The notes: generated from the sequence alone by a model not told the origin. 60,366 nt of DNA from JANNOG01 sp050329415 (GCA_050329415.1 JBHJOS010000031.1:1-60366); one strand, 5' to 3'. Shown: positions 16,861 through 25,897, numbered from the stretch's first letter. A program made the numbers and translations.

Positions 16861-17841
16861 ATGACCCACGATCGACGGCGCCGAGCCCCGTCCCCGGTAG
16901 CCACGGCGGCGGCGCTGGCCTTCGGACTCGTCGCCGGCTGCACCGCGGAGACCACAGCGGGCGCCGGAGCGACCAGCGACACCGATCCGAGCGCCACGGG
17001 CACCGTCGGCGGCGAGGTCGTCGTCCTCTCGCTGAGCGCCAACAGCCCCTTCTTCGGCGAGCTCGCCGCCGGCGCTCAGGAGGCCGCCGACGAGGCCGGT
17101 GTCGAACTCACGGTCCTCGACGCCCAGGACGACGCCGCGACCCAGGCGGACCAGCTGGCGGACGCAGTCGTCGGGAATGCCGACGCGGTGATCGTCAACC
17201 CGGTGGACCCGACGACGGCCGCCGCGGCCGTCCAGCCCGTCCTGGATGCCGGGATCCCCCTGGTGGCCGTGGACCGCGCCATCGACGGCGTCGAGGTGAC
17301 CTCCTACGTCGGGAGCGACAACGTCGACGGCGGGCGCCAGGCGGCCGCCGCTCTGGCCGAGTCGGTGGGCTTCGAGGGCCAGGTGATCCACCTCGAAGGG
17401 ATCACTGTGACATCCGCCAGCCGGGAACGGGGCCAAGGCTTCGACGAGGGGCTCGCCGACACACCGGGCGTGGACCTGGTCGCGCGGCAGACCGCGGACT
17501 TCGCCCGCGACGAGGCCCTCGACGTCACGACGACGCTGCTGCACGCCAACCCTGACGTCGTCGGGATCTTCGCAGAGAACGACGAGATGGCCCTGGGCGC
17601 GATCCAGGCCCTCGGGGACCGGGCCGGCACCGAGGTCCGGGTCGTCGGGTTCGGCGGCACCGAGCCGGGGCTGGAGGCGATCGCGGCCGGCACCATGACC
17701 TCCACCATCGCGCAGCAGCCGCGCGAGCTCGGGGCCGCCGGCGTCGTGCAGGCGGTCGCCGCGGTCCGGGGCCGGCCGGTCCAGGAGGTGGTCCCCGTCC
17801 CCGTCCGGCGTGTCGACCATGACGACGTCGGCGGGCGATGA
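16861..17841 (+). CDS. sugar-type ABC transporter substrate-binding lipoprotein (RbsB-like)
   Basis: A periplasmic-binding-protein family 1 member of 326 residues. The lipoprotein signal ends in GLVAGC, followed by a Thr/Ser/Gly linker and a type I fold (VVVLSLSANSPFFGELAAGA, DAVIVNPVDPTTAAA, VGIFAENDEMALGAIQALGD). It should bind ribose or a related sugar outside the membrane. The ATG at 16861 directly precedes the signal peptide; an upstream extension of the frame is not needed. No ATPase or permease genes adjoin, so it is an orphan, and the next gene is convergent. Confidence 0.85.
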   Translation: MTHDRRRRAPSPVATAAALAFGLVAGCTAETTAGAGATSDTDPSATGTVGGEVVVLSLSANSPFFGELAAGAQEAADEAGVELTVLDAQDDAATQADQLADAVVGNADAVIVNPVDPTTAAAAVQPVLDAGIPLVAVDRAIDGVEVTSYVGSDNVDGGRQAAAALAESVGFEGQVIHLEGITVTSASRERGQGFDEGLADTPGVDLVARQTADFARDEALDVTTTLLHANPDVVGIFAENDEMALGAIQALGDRAGTEVRVVGFGGTEPGLEAIAAGTMTSTIAQQPRELGAAGVVQAVAAVRGRPVQEVVPVPVRRVDHDDVGGR

Positions 17842-17970
17842 GCCCGACGAGCCGATCTCGAGCGGGACACCGACCACTGATGCGTGGAACAGGACGGGCA
17901 CGTCAGCGCCCCGCCCCGGCGACAGCCGTCCCCTGACCCAGCCCCCGGTGATCACCGACTATCGACGATC

Positions 17971-18029
17971 CTCGCCGGCTCGCCGGCTCGCCGGCGTCGT
18001 CCGACGCGCCGTCCGGGGACTCGCCCCGG
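17971..18029. terminator. tandem repeats and hairpin between convergent genes
   Basis: Three exact copies of CTCGCCGG (17971-17994) are followed by a short hairpin CCGGGG-N5-CCCCGG (18013-18029). The position between two convergent stops suits a bidirectional terminator, but the stem is short and lacks a T-tract. Confidence 0.3.
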
Positions 18030-18052
18030 GCCCCCCGGTGCCGGGATCGCCG

Positions 18053-19243
18053 TCACGTCTCGATCACCATCGCCAGGCCCTGCCCGACCCCGACGCAGAT
18101 TGCCGCGAGGCCGATGCCACCACCGGCGTGGCGCAGCCGCCACGCCAGCGTCGTGAGGATCCGCGACCCCGAGGACCCCAGGGCGTGCCCGATGGCGATC
18201 GCCCCGCCACTGGCGTTGACCAGCGCCGGGTCCAGCTCGGGCCACTGTCCGAGGCAGGCGAGCGACTGGCCGGCGAACGCCTCGTTGAGCTCCACCGCCG
18301 TGAGGTCGCCCCACCCGACACCCGCCCGGTCGAGGGCGATCCGGACGGCCTCGACGGGACCGATGCCGAACCGGTGCGGCTCGACCCCGACGGCGGCGCG
18401 GGACCGGATCCGGGCGAGCGGCTCGCGGCCGGTCGCCGCGACGCCCTCCTCGCTGCACACCAGGACCGCCGACGCCCCGTCGTTGAGCGGGGAGGAGTTG
18501 CCCGCCGTCACCGTGCCGTCGGCGCGGAACACCGGCGCCAGGGCGGCCAGGGCCGCCAGCGAGGTGTCCGGCCGGATGCTCTCGTCGCGCGCGAGGTCGA
18601 CTCCCGGCACGGGGACGACCTCGTCCGCGAACCGTCCCGCCTCCCAGGCGGCCGCGGCGTTGCGGTGGCTGGCGAGCGCGAACTCGTCCTGTGCCTGGCG
18701 GGTGACGCCGAACTCGGCGACGACGATCTCGGTGGCCTCGCCGAGGGCGACGGTCCACTGCTCCGGCATCCGCGGATTCACGAGGCGCCACCCGAGCGTG
18801 GTCGAGTGCAGCGTCTCGTGGCCCCGGGCGTATGGGCGGTCCGCCTTCGCGAGCACCCACGGTGCGCGGCTCATCGACTCGACGCCGCCGGCGACCACGA
18901 CGTCGGCGTCGCCGCTCTCGACGGCACGCGCGCCCTGGACAACGGCCTCGAGCCCGGACCCGCACAGCCGGTTGACCGTCGTCCCGGGCACCGAGACCGG
19001 CAGCCCGGCGAGCAGTACCGCCATCCGGGCCACGTCCCGGTTGTCCTCGCCAGCCTGGTTGGCGTCCCCGAGGATCACGTCGTCGATCAACCCCGGGTCC
19101 AGGGCTGGGCTGCGGGAGACCAGGGCGCCGACCGTGGCCGCAGCCAGGTCGTCGGGGCGCACCGCGGCGAGGGCGCCGCCGTGCCGACCCACCGGGGTCC
19201 GGACCGCGTCGACCAGGTACGCCGACCGCCGACCGCTGCTCAC
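18053..19243 (-). CDS. pcaF: acetyl-CoA C-acyltransferase (beta-ketoadipyl-CoA thiolase-like)
   Basis: The 396-residue thiolase should cleave 3-oxoadipyl-CoA to succinyl-CoA and acetyl-CoA, the last step of the pathway encoded by this cluster. The nucleophilic Cys is in VNRLCGSGLEAVV (about 87); VELNEAFAGQSLA, ASGGAIAIGHALGSSGSRI and the C-terminal CVGVGQG active-site Cys are present. GTG at 19243 has AGGAGG upstream and overlaps the stop of the CoA-transferase beta remnant. It appears intact. Assignment as PcaF rests on the gene context; a general acetyl-CoA acyltransferase is the alternative. Confidence 0.85.
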   Translation of the reverse strand: MSSGRRSAYLVDAVRTPVGRHGGALAAVRPDDLAAATVGALVSRSPALDPGLIDDVILGDANQAGEDNRDVARMAVLLAGLPVSVPGTTVNRLCGSGLEAVVQGARAVESGDADVVVAGGVESMSRAPWVLAKADRPYARGHETLHSTTLGWRLVNPRMPEQWTVALGEATEIVVAEFGVTRQAQDEFALASHRNAAAAWEAGRFADEVVPVPGVDLARDESIRPDTSLAALAALAPVFRADGTVTAGNSSPLNDGASAVLVCSEEGVAATGREPLARIRSRAAVGVEPHRFGIGPVEAVRIALDRAGVGWGDLTAVELNEAFAGQSLACLGQWPELDPALVNASGGAIAIGHALGSSGSRILTTLAWRLRHAGGGIGLAAICVGVGQGLAMVIET

Positions 19244-19631
19244 CGGACGCCTCCTGTCGTGGCCTCGAGCTCGCGCAGCAGCCGCAGCTCGTCGGCCCCC
19301 GGCGGCTCGCCCACCGCGAGGTCGTCGGCCACCCGCAGCTCCCAGCCGGTGCGCTCCCGGACCGTGGCGGCCTCGACCCCCGGGTGCACGGCGGTCAGCG
19401 TGAGCTCGCACGTCGCGGGATCCCGTCGCCGATCGACAGCGGCAGGCGGTCCGGCTTCGCGCCGAGGGGGCCACTCTCGTAGATCAGCACCAGCCTCGGC
19501 TCGTGCAGGCGCCGCGCCAGGTTGGCCGCGGTGCTGGGCAGCCCGATCCCCACGAAGCAGGTCTCGACCCCGGTCAGCGCTCGCGCCGCGGCCACAGTCA
19601 TCATCTCGTCGGTCGTGTACGCCTCGCTCAC
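19240..19631 (-). pseudogene. pcaJ: 3-oxoadipate CoA-transferase beta subunit, internally deleted
   Basis: GTG at 19631 (ribosome site GAGGGGG) opens a correct beta-subunit N-terminus (SEAYTTDEMMTVAAARALTG, then VGIGLPSTAANLARR and SGPLGAKPDRLPLSIGDG). At about 19418-19426 the frame breaks and the C-terminus resumes in another frame (ELTLTAVHPGVEAATVRERT to ATTGGVR). Relatives are about 250 residues; some 110 central residues are missing. The stop overlaps the thiolase start. It cannot make a normal subunit. Family identity is firm; which dicarboxylate it once served is from context. Confidence 0.8.
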
Positions 19632-20196
19632 CCGACCCCCTCGCTCCGCAGACCGCCGACCTCCACGGAACCGGGTCCTGACGCCGAGCCGACACCGGGT
19701 TTCGTGGAGTTCGACGCGGGGGGCGGGGCGCCGATCGACGCCAGCCACCGGGGACGACCGCGACGGCCGTCAGTGCCCAGCCGGGGATCACGAGGTCGCC
19801 CGAGTGCGGCTCGAAGGTGTCGACGACCTCCTCGACGGTCCCGAGGGTGCGCCGCGCGGCCGGCAGCGCCTCCTTCTGGACCCCGGTGATGCCCCAGAGG
19901 TGGACGTTGCCCGACCGGTCGGCCTGCTGGGCGTGGACGATCGTGACATCGGGGTTGACCGCCGGGACCGCCGCGGGCTCCTCGCCGGTGAAGGGGCAGG
20001 TCACCGTCCGGAGGGTCGACGTGTGCCGCACCAGGTCGGTGCCGCGGTACCCGCGGAGGACGGCGAACGGCAGCCCGCTCGCCCCGGCGACGTACCGGTT
20101 GGCCATGCCGGCCTGGCTGTGCTCCTCGAGCGCCACCGTGTCGCCGTCGCGGACCAGGTCCGCCACGGCGTCCGCGAGATCGGTGATCCGCGCCAT
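19628..20196 (-). pseudogene. pcaI: 3-oxoadipate CoA-transferase alpha subunit, internally deleted
   Basis: ATG at 20196 overlaps the monooxygenase stop. The start MARITDLADAVADLVRDGDTVALE joins directly to EHSQAGMANRYVAGASGLPF, whereas relatives have roughly 65 residues between these segments. The middle (VLRGYRGTDLVRHTSTLRTV, VHAQQADRSGNVHLWGITGV) is normal to VAVVPGG near 19745. The frame then breaks and the usual C-terminal region is absent, the coupled stop being at 19628. Two deletions plus a frameshift make it non-functional unless the sequence is misassembled. Confidence 0.8.
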
Positions 20197-22100
20197 CAGG
20201 CCTCCGGGACCGCCGCTCCCGGGACTTGGGGGTCGGGCACGCCGGCGGCTCCCTCGCCGGACACGGCCGCCGCGTCCACCCCCGACCCCTCGGCGGCGTC
20301 GAGGTGGAGGAGCCGCCGCAACGCGGCCCGGAGCTCGCCCGCCGGGTCCTCGGCCAGGGCGTGCGAACGCCAGGCGACGTGGCAGTCCGGCCGGACCAGG
20401 ACCGCGCCCGCCTCGGAGACCTCCCGGGCACGGGCCCAGTCGTCGTACATGTCGATGTACTCCTGCCCCGGGCCGATGACGACGGGCCGGAGCTCGATCC
20501 CGAGCTCGGCCGCGGCCTCCCCGGCAGCCGTGGCCCAGGGCCGGCCGCTGATCCCCGTGAGAAGCGTCCAGCGGCCCTTGCCGGCGACGTCGTGGGTGCT
20601 GACCTTGTCGCCGGGCAGGCGGTCGTGCTGGCGGGTGGTGGTGCCGAGCCACACGTGCGGCAGGCGCGCGCCGGGCCAGGTGGTCGGGTGGTAGTAGAGC
20701 TCGGGGTCGCGGGTGAACTCCGGTTCGGGGGTGCCGTCAGGGACCACGGCGCTGCTTCGGTAGCGGTGGTTCATCTCCACCCCATGCGCGTTGAACTCGT
20801 AGTCCTTGAGCTCCAGCGCCTTGCGCAGGGCCTCGCGGCGGGCGGCGCCCTCGGGAGTGTCGTCCTTGCGCCGCTCGATCCGGGCGGTCATGACCTCGGG
20901 GTCGGAGGTGTCGGTGATGCCCAGCGCCTCGAAGATCGGGCCGAACTCCTCGATGGATTTGTTGGCCCGCAGGACGATCTGCTTGCCGACGGGCGCCCGC
21001 TCGGCGTCGTAGGTGTCGAGCAGTGTCGGCCCCGCCTGCCCCTTGAGGACGTGGGCGAGCTTCCACGCGAGGTTGTACGCGTCCTGGATCGAGGTGTTGG
21101 AGCCGAGGCCGTTGCTCGGGGGGTGACGGTGGCACGCGTCGCCCATGCAGAACACCCGGCCGTCGGCGTACCGCGTCGCGTACCACTTGTTGTTGCCCCA
21201 CAGGTTGTAGGACTTGAGCTGGACGTCGATGGTGTCGTCGCCGACCAGGTCGTGGACGACCTTGGTGACGAAGGCGTCGTCGATCCGGGGCGGTGGCCCG
21301 CCAATGTCGTAGCCCCAGACGATGAGCCACTCGTCCCACGGCCGGACGGTGCGGACCAGGCCGAGACCGATGCCGCCGACATCGCTGCCGGGCTGCAGGA
21401 CCCAGTAGAGGATCGACGGGCGGTGGGCGACGTAGCGCGACAGGTCGGCCTTGAAGACGATGTTCATCGACCCGGCCCAGTCGAGGACGCCCTCGTGCGG
21501 CAGACCGACGTCCTGGGCGACCCTGCTGCGCCCGCCGTCGGCACCGACGAGGTACTGCGCGCGGATCGGGTACTCGTGCCCCGTGGAGCGGTCGCGCACG
21601 GTCGCCGTGACGCCGTCGTCGTCCTGCTCGAGGGCGACGTACTCGGTGTCGAACCGGATCTTCGAGCCGCGGTCGGCGGCGTGGCCGACGAGGACCGGCT
21701 CCAGCAGGTTCTGCGGGATGTCGCAGATGCCCGACGGGCTGGCCAGGGTGTAGTCGGCCTGGCGGCGTGGGTGGGTGCCCCACGTCCGGACCCGGCCGAG
21801 CTCGTCGCCGGCGACGGACGTGCAGAACACGGTGTCGCCCATGAGGTGCTGAGGCACGGCAAGCCGGGTGACGTCCTCCTCGATCCCGGCGTCCCGGAGG
21901 ATCTCCATGGTCCGCTGGTTGGTGATGTGAGCCCGCGGGGTGTTGGCGGTCCACCGGTACTTGGTGACGACCATGTTCCGGATGCCAAGGGTCGACAGGA
22001 ACAGCGCGCACGACGACCCCGCCGGGCCGCTGCCGACGATGAGGACGTCCGTCTCGACGACGCCGGAGGCGCTGGGGCTCTCGGGGGAGTAAACGCTCAC
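20196..22100 (-). CDS. FAD-dependent aromatic ring monooxygenase (TfdB/phenol hydroxylase-like)
   Basis: This 634-residue flavoprotein hydroxylase has the FAD-binding GSGPAGSSCALFLS (about 23-37), the DG motif LVGADGGRSRVAQ and the GD motif GDACHRHPPSNGLGSN, with a C-terminal thioredoxin-like domain typical of phenol-2-monooxygenase and 2,4-dichlorophenol 6-monooxygenase. It should use NAD(P)H and O2 to hydroxylate a phenol or resorcinol. Its place just after hydroxyquinol dioxygenase suggests it makes hydroxyquinol. It starts 29 bp after the dioxygenase stop and overlaps the CoA-transferase alpha remnant. Confidence 0.88.
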   Translation of the reverse strand: MSVYSPESPSASGVVETDVLIVGSGPAGSSCALFLSTLGIRNMVVTKYRWTANTPRAHITNQRTMEILRDAGIEEDVTRLAVPQHLMGDTVFCTSVAGDELGRVRTWGTHPRRQADYTLASPSGICDIPQNLLEPVLVGHAADRGSKIRFDTEYVALEQDDDGVTATVRDRSTGHEYPIRAQYLVGADGGRSRVAQDVGLPHEGVLDWAGSMNIVFKADLSRYVAHRPSILYWVLQPGSDVGGIGLGLVRTVRPWDEWLIVWGYDIGGPPPRIDDAFVTKVVHDLVGDDTIDVQLKSYNLWGNNKWYATRYADGRVFCMGDACHRHPPSNGLGSNTSIQDAYNLAWKLAHVLKGQAGPTLLDTYDAERAPVGKQIVLRANKSIEEFGPIFEALGITDTSDPEVMTARIERRKDDTPEGAARREALRKALELKDYEFNAHGVEMNHRYRSSAVVPDGTPEPEFTRDPELYYHPTTWPGARLPHVWLGTTTRQHDRLPGDKVSTHDVAGKGRWTLLTGISGRPWATAAGEAAAELGIELRPVVIGPGQEYIDMYDDWARAREVSEAGAVLVRPDCHVAWRSHALAEDPAGELRAALRRLLHLDAAEGSGVDAAAVSGEGAAGVPDPQVPGAAVPEA

Positions 22101-22129
22101 GGTTCGGCTCCTCAGTGGTGTCGCAGGTG

Positions 22130-23050
22130 TCAGGCGGTCGGGGCGCCGGCGCTCTCGGGCGCCAGGACGATGTCGAAGGCGGCGGAGGTCCAGGGCCCGT
22201 CGACGACGCGGCCGGGCGCCTCGCCGGCCGAGTGCTGCTCGAACGGCACGACGAGGGACTCCTTGACCCCGAAGACCGCGTCACTGTCCAGGTAGTCGTC
22301 GCCGGGCACGAAGATGTGGGTGACCAGTGTCCGGTGCCCCGGCGCCGTGACCTTGAAGTGCAGGTGCGCAGGCCGGAAGGGATGGCGCCTCAGACGTTCG
22401 AGCATCCGCCCGACCGGCCCGTCGTGCGGGATCGGGTACGCCGACGGAGTCACGCCCCAGAACGCGTAGGTCCCGTCGGCGGCGCTGAACAGGTGCGCCC
22501 GCCCCTGAGTCCGCCCACCCTCGTACTGGACGTCGTAGAAACCGTCCTCGTCGGACTCCCACACCTCGATCCGGGCGCCCGCGACCGGGGCGCCGTCGGT
22601 CCCGGTGACCCGGCCCGACACGTGGCACGGGGTGCCCTTGGCGCCCTGTGCCATGTCGCCGCCGATCGGGATCTCCGGGGAGCCCTCGACGAAGAACGGC
22701 CCGAAGACCGTCGCCTCAGTGGCCTCGCCGGACGCCGGGCTGTTGACGGTCACCGTCTGCATCGACGCGCCGAGGGTGTCGGACAGGAGGATGAACTCCT
22801 GGCGGGTGCCCGTCGTGATGTGCCCGACGCCGGTGAGGAACCCGATGCCCGCCTCCCACTCCGCCTCCGTGAGGCGCACCTCCCGGATGAACGCGTGCAG
22901 ATGCTTGATCAGCGAGGCGGCGAGCTCGCGGTCGCGGGCGTGCGGCGCGTGGGAGTACGCCTCGAGGACTCGCGCGACGAGCGCCTCCTCGCGGCGGGTC
23001 TGCTCGTCGGAGTCGGTCCCGGTTCCGGTGCTCAGGCTGCGGTCGGTCAC
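22130..23050 (-). CDS. hydroxyquinol 1,2-dioxygenase (intradiol)
   Basis: The 306-residue intradiol enzyme cleaves hydroxyquinol to maleylacetate with non-haem Fe(III). The N-terminal dimerisation domain (LIKHLHAFIREVRLTEAEWE) and the catalytic barrel are present. Expected iron ligands are a Tyr in the GFYDVQY segment, the Tyr of SAYPIPHDGPVG, and both His of RPAHLHFKV. Gene context with maleylacetate reductase favours hydroxyquinol over catechol as substrate. GTG at 23050 overlaps the reductase stop (GTGA), so the long upstream reading frame is not used. Confidence 0.9.
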   Translation of the reverse strand: MTDRSLSTGTGTDSDEQTRREEALVARVLEAYSHAPHARDRELAASLIKHLHAFIREVRLTEAEWEAGIGFLTGVGHITTGTRQEFILLSDTLGASMQTVTVNSPASGEATEATVFGPFFVEGSPEIPIGGDMAQGAKGTPCHVSGRVTGTDGAPVAGARIEVWESDEDGFYDVQYEGGRTQGRAHLFSAADGTYAFWGVTPSAYPIPHDGPVGRMLERLRRHPFRPAHLHFKVTAPGHRTLVTHIFVPGDDYLDSDAVFGVKESLVVPFEQHSAGEAPGRVVDGPWTSAAFDIVLAPESAGAPTA

Positions 23051-24150
23051 GGCAGGCTCCCTTCCCAGGCGCTGCGAAGGATCCGGTCGACGAGGTCGCG
23101 GTCGACCGGGACGGGGTTGTCGGGCAGTGCCGCGCCGCCGACCGTCGCCGTGACGAGGTCCACCGCGGCCGGCAGGTCCGCCACGGCGAGACCGACCTCG
23201 GCGAGGGAGGCGGGCGCGCCGAGGCTCCGCTCGAGGTCGCGGAGCCGCCCGGCGGCCCCGGACCCAGGCGCCCCGTCCGACCCCAGGGCGCGGCGGATGC
23301 GCTGTGCGGCCTCGGGAGCCCCCGGCTCGTTGACGGCGAGGACCCGGGGCAGGACCACGGCGTGGGTCGGGGCGTGCGGCAGGTCGTACGCCCCGCCCAG
23401 GACATGGCAGATCTTGTGGTGCAGCCCGGACCCGGCGGCGGCGAACGCGGCACCGGCCAGCCACGCGCCGTAGAGGGCGTCGTGGCGGCCCTCGGCGTCC
23501 GAGCCGTCGCCGAGCAGCCGCGGCAGGCCCCGGGCGAGTGCCGCGATCCCCTCGGCGGCCAGGGCGTCCGTCACCGGGTTGGCCCGGGGTGCCCAGAACG
23601 CCTCGACGCAGTGGGCCATGGCGTTGAGGCCGCTCGCGACGGTGAGATCGACCGGCAGGGAGTGGGTGAGCTCGGGGTCGTAGACGACGACCACCGGTAG
23701 GACGGCCGGGTCGGTGCCCGTCGTCTTGCGGGTGCCCGCCGGGATCGACTCCGTGAGACCCCACACCGGGGTCATCTCCGACCCGGCGTACGTCGTCGGG
23801 ACGGCGAGGATCGGCAGGCGGGTGGTCATGGCGACAGCCTTGGCGGTCCCGGTCGTCGACCCGCCGCCGATGCTCAGCAGGAGATCCGCGCCGAGGTCGC
23901 GGGCCCGGGCCCGGGCGGCCTCGGCGATCTCGACCGGGACGTGCTGGCGGACCCGGTCGAACCGCCCGGCGACCCGGTCCCCGAGGGGGGTGACGAGCGC
24001 GTCGGCGAGTGCGGCCTCCGCCTCGCCGGCGATGACGAGGACCCGGGTCGCGCCGAGCCGCTCGACCTCTGCGGCGAGCGCGGAGCGCGAGGCCCCGGCG
24101 CCGAAGACAACGCGACCGGGGAGGGCGTCATAGGTGAAGCTGCGTCTCAC
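23047..24150 (-). CDS. maleylacetate reductase (iron-type alcohol dehydrogenase family)
   Basis: The 367-residue protein reduces maleylacetate to 3-oxoadipate with NAD(P)H. It shows VVFGAGASRSALAAEVERLG, the nucleotide site LLSIGGGSTTGTAKAVA, the family mark PTTYAGSEMTPVWG, and HHKICHVLGGAYDLPHAPTH. GTG at 24150 was chosen because homologues begin with this RSFTYDALPGRVVFG block. The upstream sequence is a short remnant region. It is coupled to the dioxygenase by a 4-bp overlap. Confidence 0.9.
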   Translation of the reverse strand: MRRSFTYDALPGRVVFGAGASRSALAAEVERLGATRVLVIAGEAEAALADALVTPLGDRVAGRFDRVRQHVPVEIAEAARARARDLGADLLLSIGGGSTTGTAKAVAMTTRLPILAVPTTYAGSEMTPVWGLTESIPAGTRKTTGTDPAVLPVVVVYDPELTHSLPVDLTVASGLNAMAHCVEAFWAPRANPVTDALAAEGIAALARGLPRLLGDGSDAEGRHDALYGAWLAGAAFAAAGSGLHHKICHVLGGAYDLPHAPTHAVVLPRVLAVNEPGAPEAAQRIRRALGSDGAPGSGAAGRLRDLERSLGAPASLAEVGLAVADLPAAVDLVTATVGGAALPDNPVPVDRDLVDRILRSAWEGSLP

Positions 24151-24379
24151 GATCGGCCTCGCCGGGTGTCGAGTACGCGGTACCTGATGGGGCAAGCCTG
24201 CACCCGACCGGCCCGGCCGACGAGGCCCCACAGTCCCGGCGGCGCCAGCAGGGCCGCCTCGACGACGCCGATGACGAGCCCTACTTGATGAACCAGTCGC
24301 GGTTGCGGCAAGGTGCCGCCGCCCGGGCGTCCCGGGGCCCGACCCCCGGGCGGCATGACGCACCGGGAACGGGTCGCGT
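24151..24379 (-). other. gap in the catabolic operon with possible gene remnants
   Basis: Between the flavoprotein and maleylacetate reductase genes lie 229 bp with no ribosome site. One frame ends PCRNRDWFIK-stop near 24281, like a cut-off C-terminus. Another frame (ATG 24359) encodes a 69-residue product with a hydrophobic stretch (GLVIGVVEAALLAPPGLWGL) whose stop overlaps the reductase GTG. Neither is recognisable. Given the deletions downstream, this may be the scar of a lost gene. Confidence 0.35.
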
Positions 24380-25777
24380 TCAGAGGCGCTCGGCGAGGCG
24401 GCGGCAGGCGATCTGGACCGGGTCCCAGGTGGGCGAGAACGGCGGCGCGTACGACAGGTCCATCCCGGCGACGTCGGCCACGGTCGCACCGAACCAGACG
24501 GCCGCGGCCGCGGTGTCGATGCGCTTGGCCGACCCCGGCCCACCCACGATCTGGACGGCCAGCAGGCGACCGCGGTCCGAGCCCGCGGCAGCAGCGGTCA
24601 CCTTCACGGCGATCGGGGCCGCCTCCGGCATGTAGCCGCTCGCGGTCGTCGACTCGGTGACCAGGGACGCGACCTCGAGGTCGAGCCCGGCGAGCTGTCC
24701 CCCGGTTGGCCCGGTGCGCCCGATCTCGACGTGGACCCCGCCGACGACGAACCGAGTGACGGCCGTGCCGATCACGCCGCCGAAGGCGGCTTCCCCCCCG
24801 GCGAGCACCGTGCCCGCGACCCGCCCCTGCTTGACTGCGTGGGTACCGAGCGGGACGAACACCCGGGTCCCGTGGGTCCGGGTGACGGGCTCCACGCAGT
24901 CCCCGGCCGCCCACACGCCCTCGGCCACCCGCTGCTGCGGGTCGGGCAGGTAGCCGCCGGCTCGGCCCAGCGGCAGCCCGGCCGCCGCACCCAGGTCCGA
25001 CCGGGGGCGAACGCCCGTGCCGAGGGCGACGACGTCGGCCGGGATCTCCTGCCCGCCGGCGGTCACCGCTCGCACCGACCCCCCGGGGCCCGTGACGAGC
25101 CCGTCGACGACGTCCTGGCAGTGGACGGTCACACCTGACTTCGCGACCTGTTCCCGCAGACGTGCCCCCATGTCGGGGTCGAGGCTCGACATCAGCTCGC
25201 CGCGGGTCACGATCGTGGTGTCGAGCCCGCGGCGGGCGAAGGCCTCGGCCATCTCCAGCCCGATGTACCCACCGCCGACGACGACGGCGCGCCGCGGGCC
25301 GGGGGCGGTTGCCGTCAGCAGGTCGATCCAGGCCTGACCGTCGTCGAGGGTCTTGACCGGGCGCACCCCGGGCACCGGCCGCCCACGGTCGTCCATCGCC
25401 CAGCCGGGCACGACCGGCGCCGCACCGGTGGCGAGGACGACGTCGTCGAACGGCACCCGGTCCCCGGCATCGCTGACGACGGTCCGGGTCGCCAGGTCGA
25501 GTTCGACCGCCGTGGTGGCGAGCCGGAGGTCGATCCCGGCCGCCCGGTGCTCGGCGGCGGTCCGGGCGACGAGGTCCTCGCTCGATGCGACGTCGCCCGC
25601 CACCCAGTAGGGGATGCCGCAGGCGGAGTACGAGGTGTGCCGGCCCGCCTCCAGAACGGTGACGGCGATCTCCGTGCCCCGGCGGCGCGCCGTTCGCAGC
25701 GCCTGGTGCGCCGCCGACATGCCTGCGGCGTCGGCCCCGACGACCACCACCCGACGGGTCCCCGGCGAGATCACCAT
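24380..25777 (-). CDS. FAD-dependent pyridine nucleotide-disulfide oxidoreductase (CoA-disulfide reductase-like)
   Basis: The 465-residue flavoenzyme has two dinucleotide sites (RRVVVVGADAAGMSAAHQAL near the start, VVVGGGYIGLEMAEAF about 160) and the single active-site Cys in SYSACGIPYWVAG (about 52) of the CoA-disulfide reductase/NADH oxidase branch. EGVWAAGDCVEPV binds FAD, and a C-terminal dimerisation domain is present. It may reduce CoA disulfide or a similar acceptor. It heads the minus-strand catabolic cluster and is divergent from the SorC-type regulator across a region with clear repeats. The link to hydroxyquinol degradation is positional only. Confidence 0.85.
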   Translation of the reverse strand: MVISPGTRRVVVVGADAAGMSAAHQALRTARRRGTEIAVTVLEAGRHTSYSACGIPYWVAGDVASSEDLVARTAAEHRAAGIDLRLATTAVELDLATRTVVSDAGDRVPFDDVVLATGAAPVVPGWAMDDRGRPVPGVRPVKTLDDGQAWIDLLTATAPGPRRAVVVGGGYIGLEMAEAFARRGLDTTIVTRGELMSSLDPDMGARLREQVAKSGVTVHCQDVVDGLVTGPGGSVRAVTAGGQEIPADVVALGTGVRPRSDLGAAAGLPLGRAGGYLPDPQQRVAEGVWAAGDCVEPVTRTHGTRVFVPLGTHAVKQGRVAGTVLAGGEAAFGGVIGTAVTRFVVGGVHVEIGRTGPTGGQLAGLDLEVASLVTESTTASGYMPEAAPIAVKVTAAAAGSDRGRLLAVQIVGGPGSAKRIDTAAAAVWFGATVADVAGMDLSYAPPFSPTWDPVQIACRRLAERL

Positions 25778-25897
25778 GGCCCCAGGGTCGCACTCGCCGG
25801 ACGACGGCCGATGCACGGGGGAGTGTCGCGCTCGATCGAGACGGATCGGCGCTCGGGTGCGCGCAGGAAGGGGGGTCGGCCCGCGGGTCAGCCCTCT

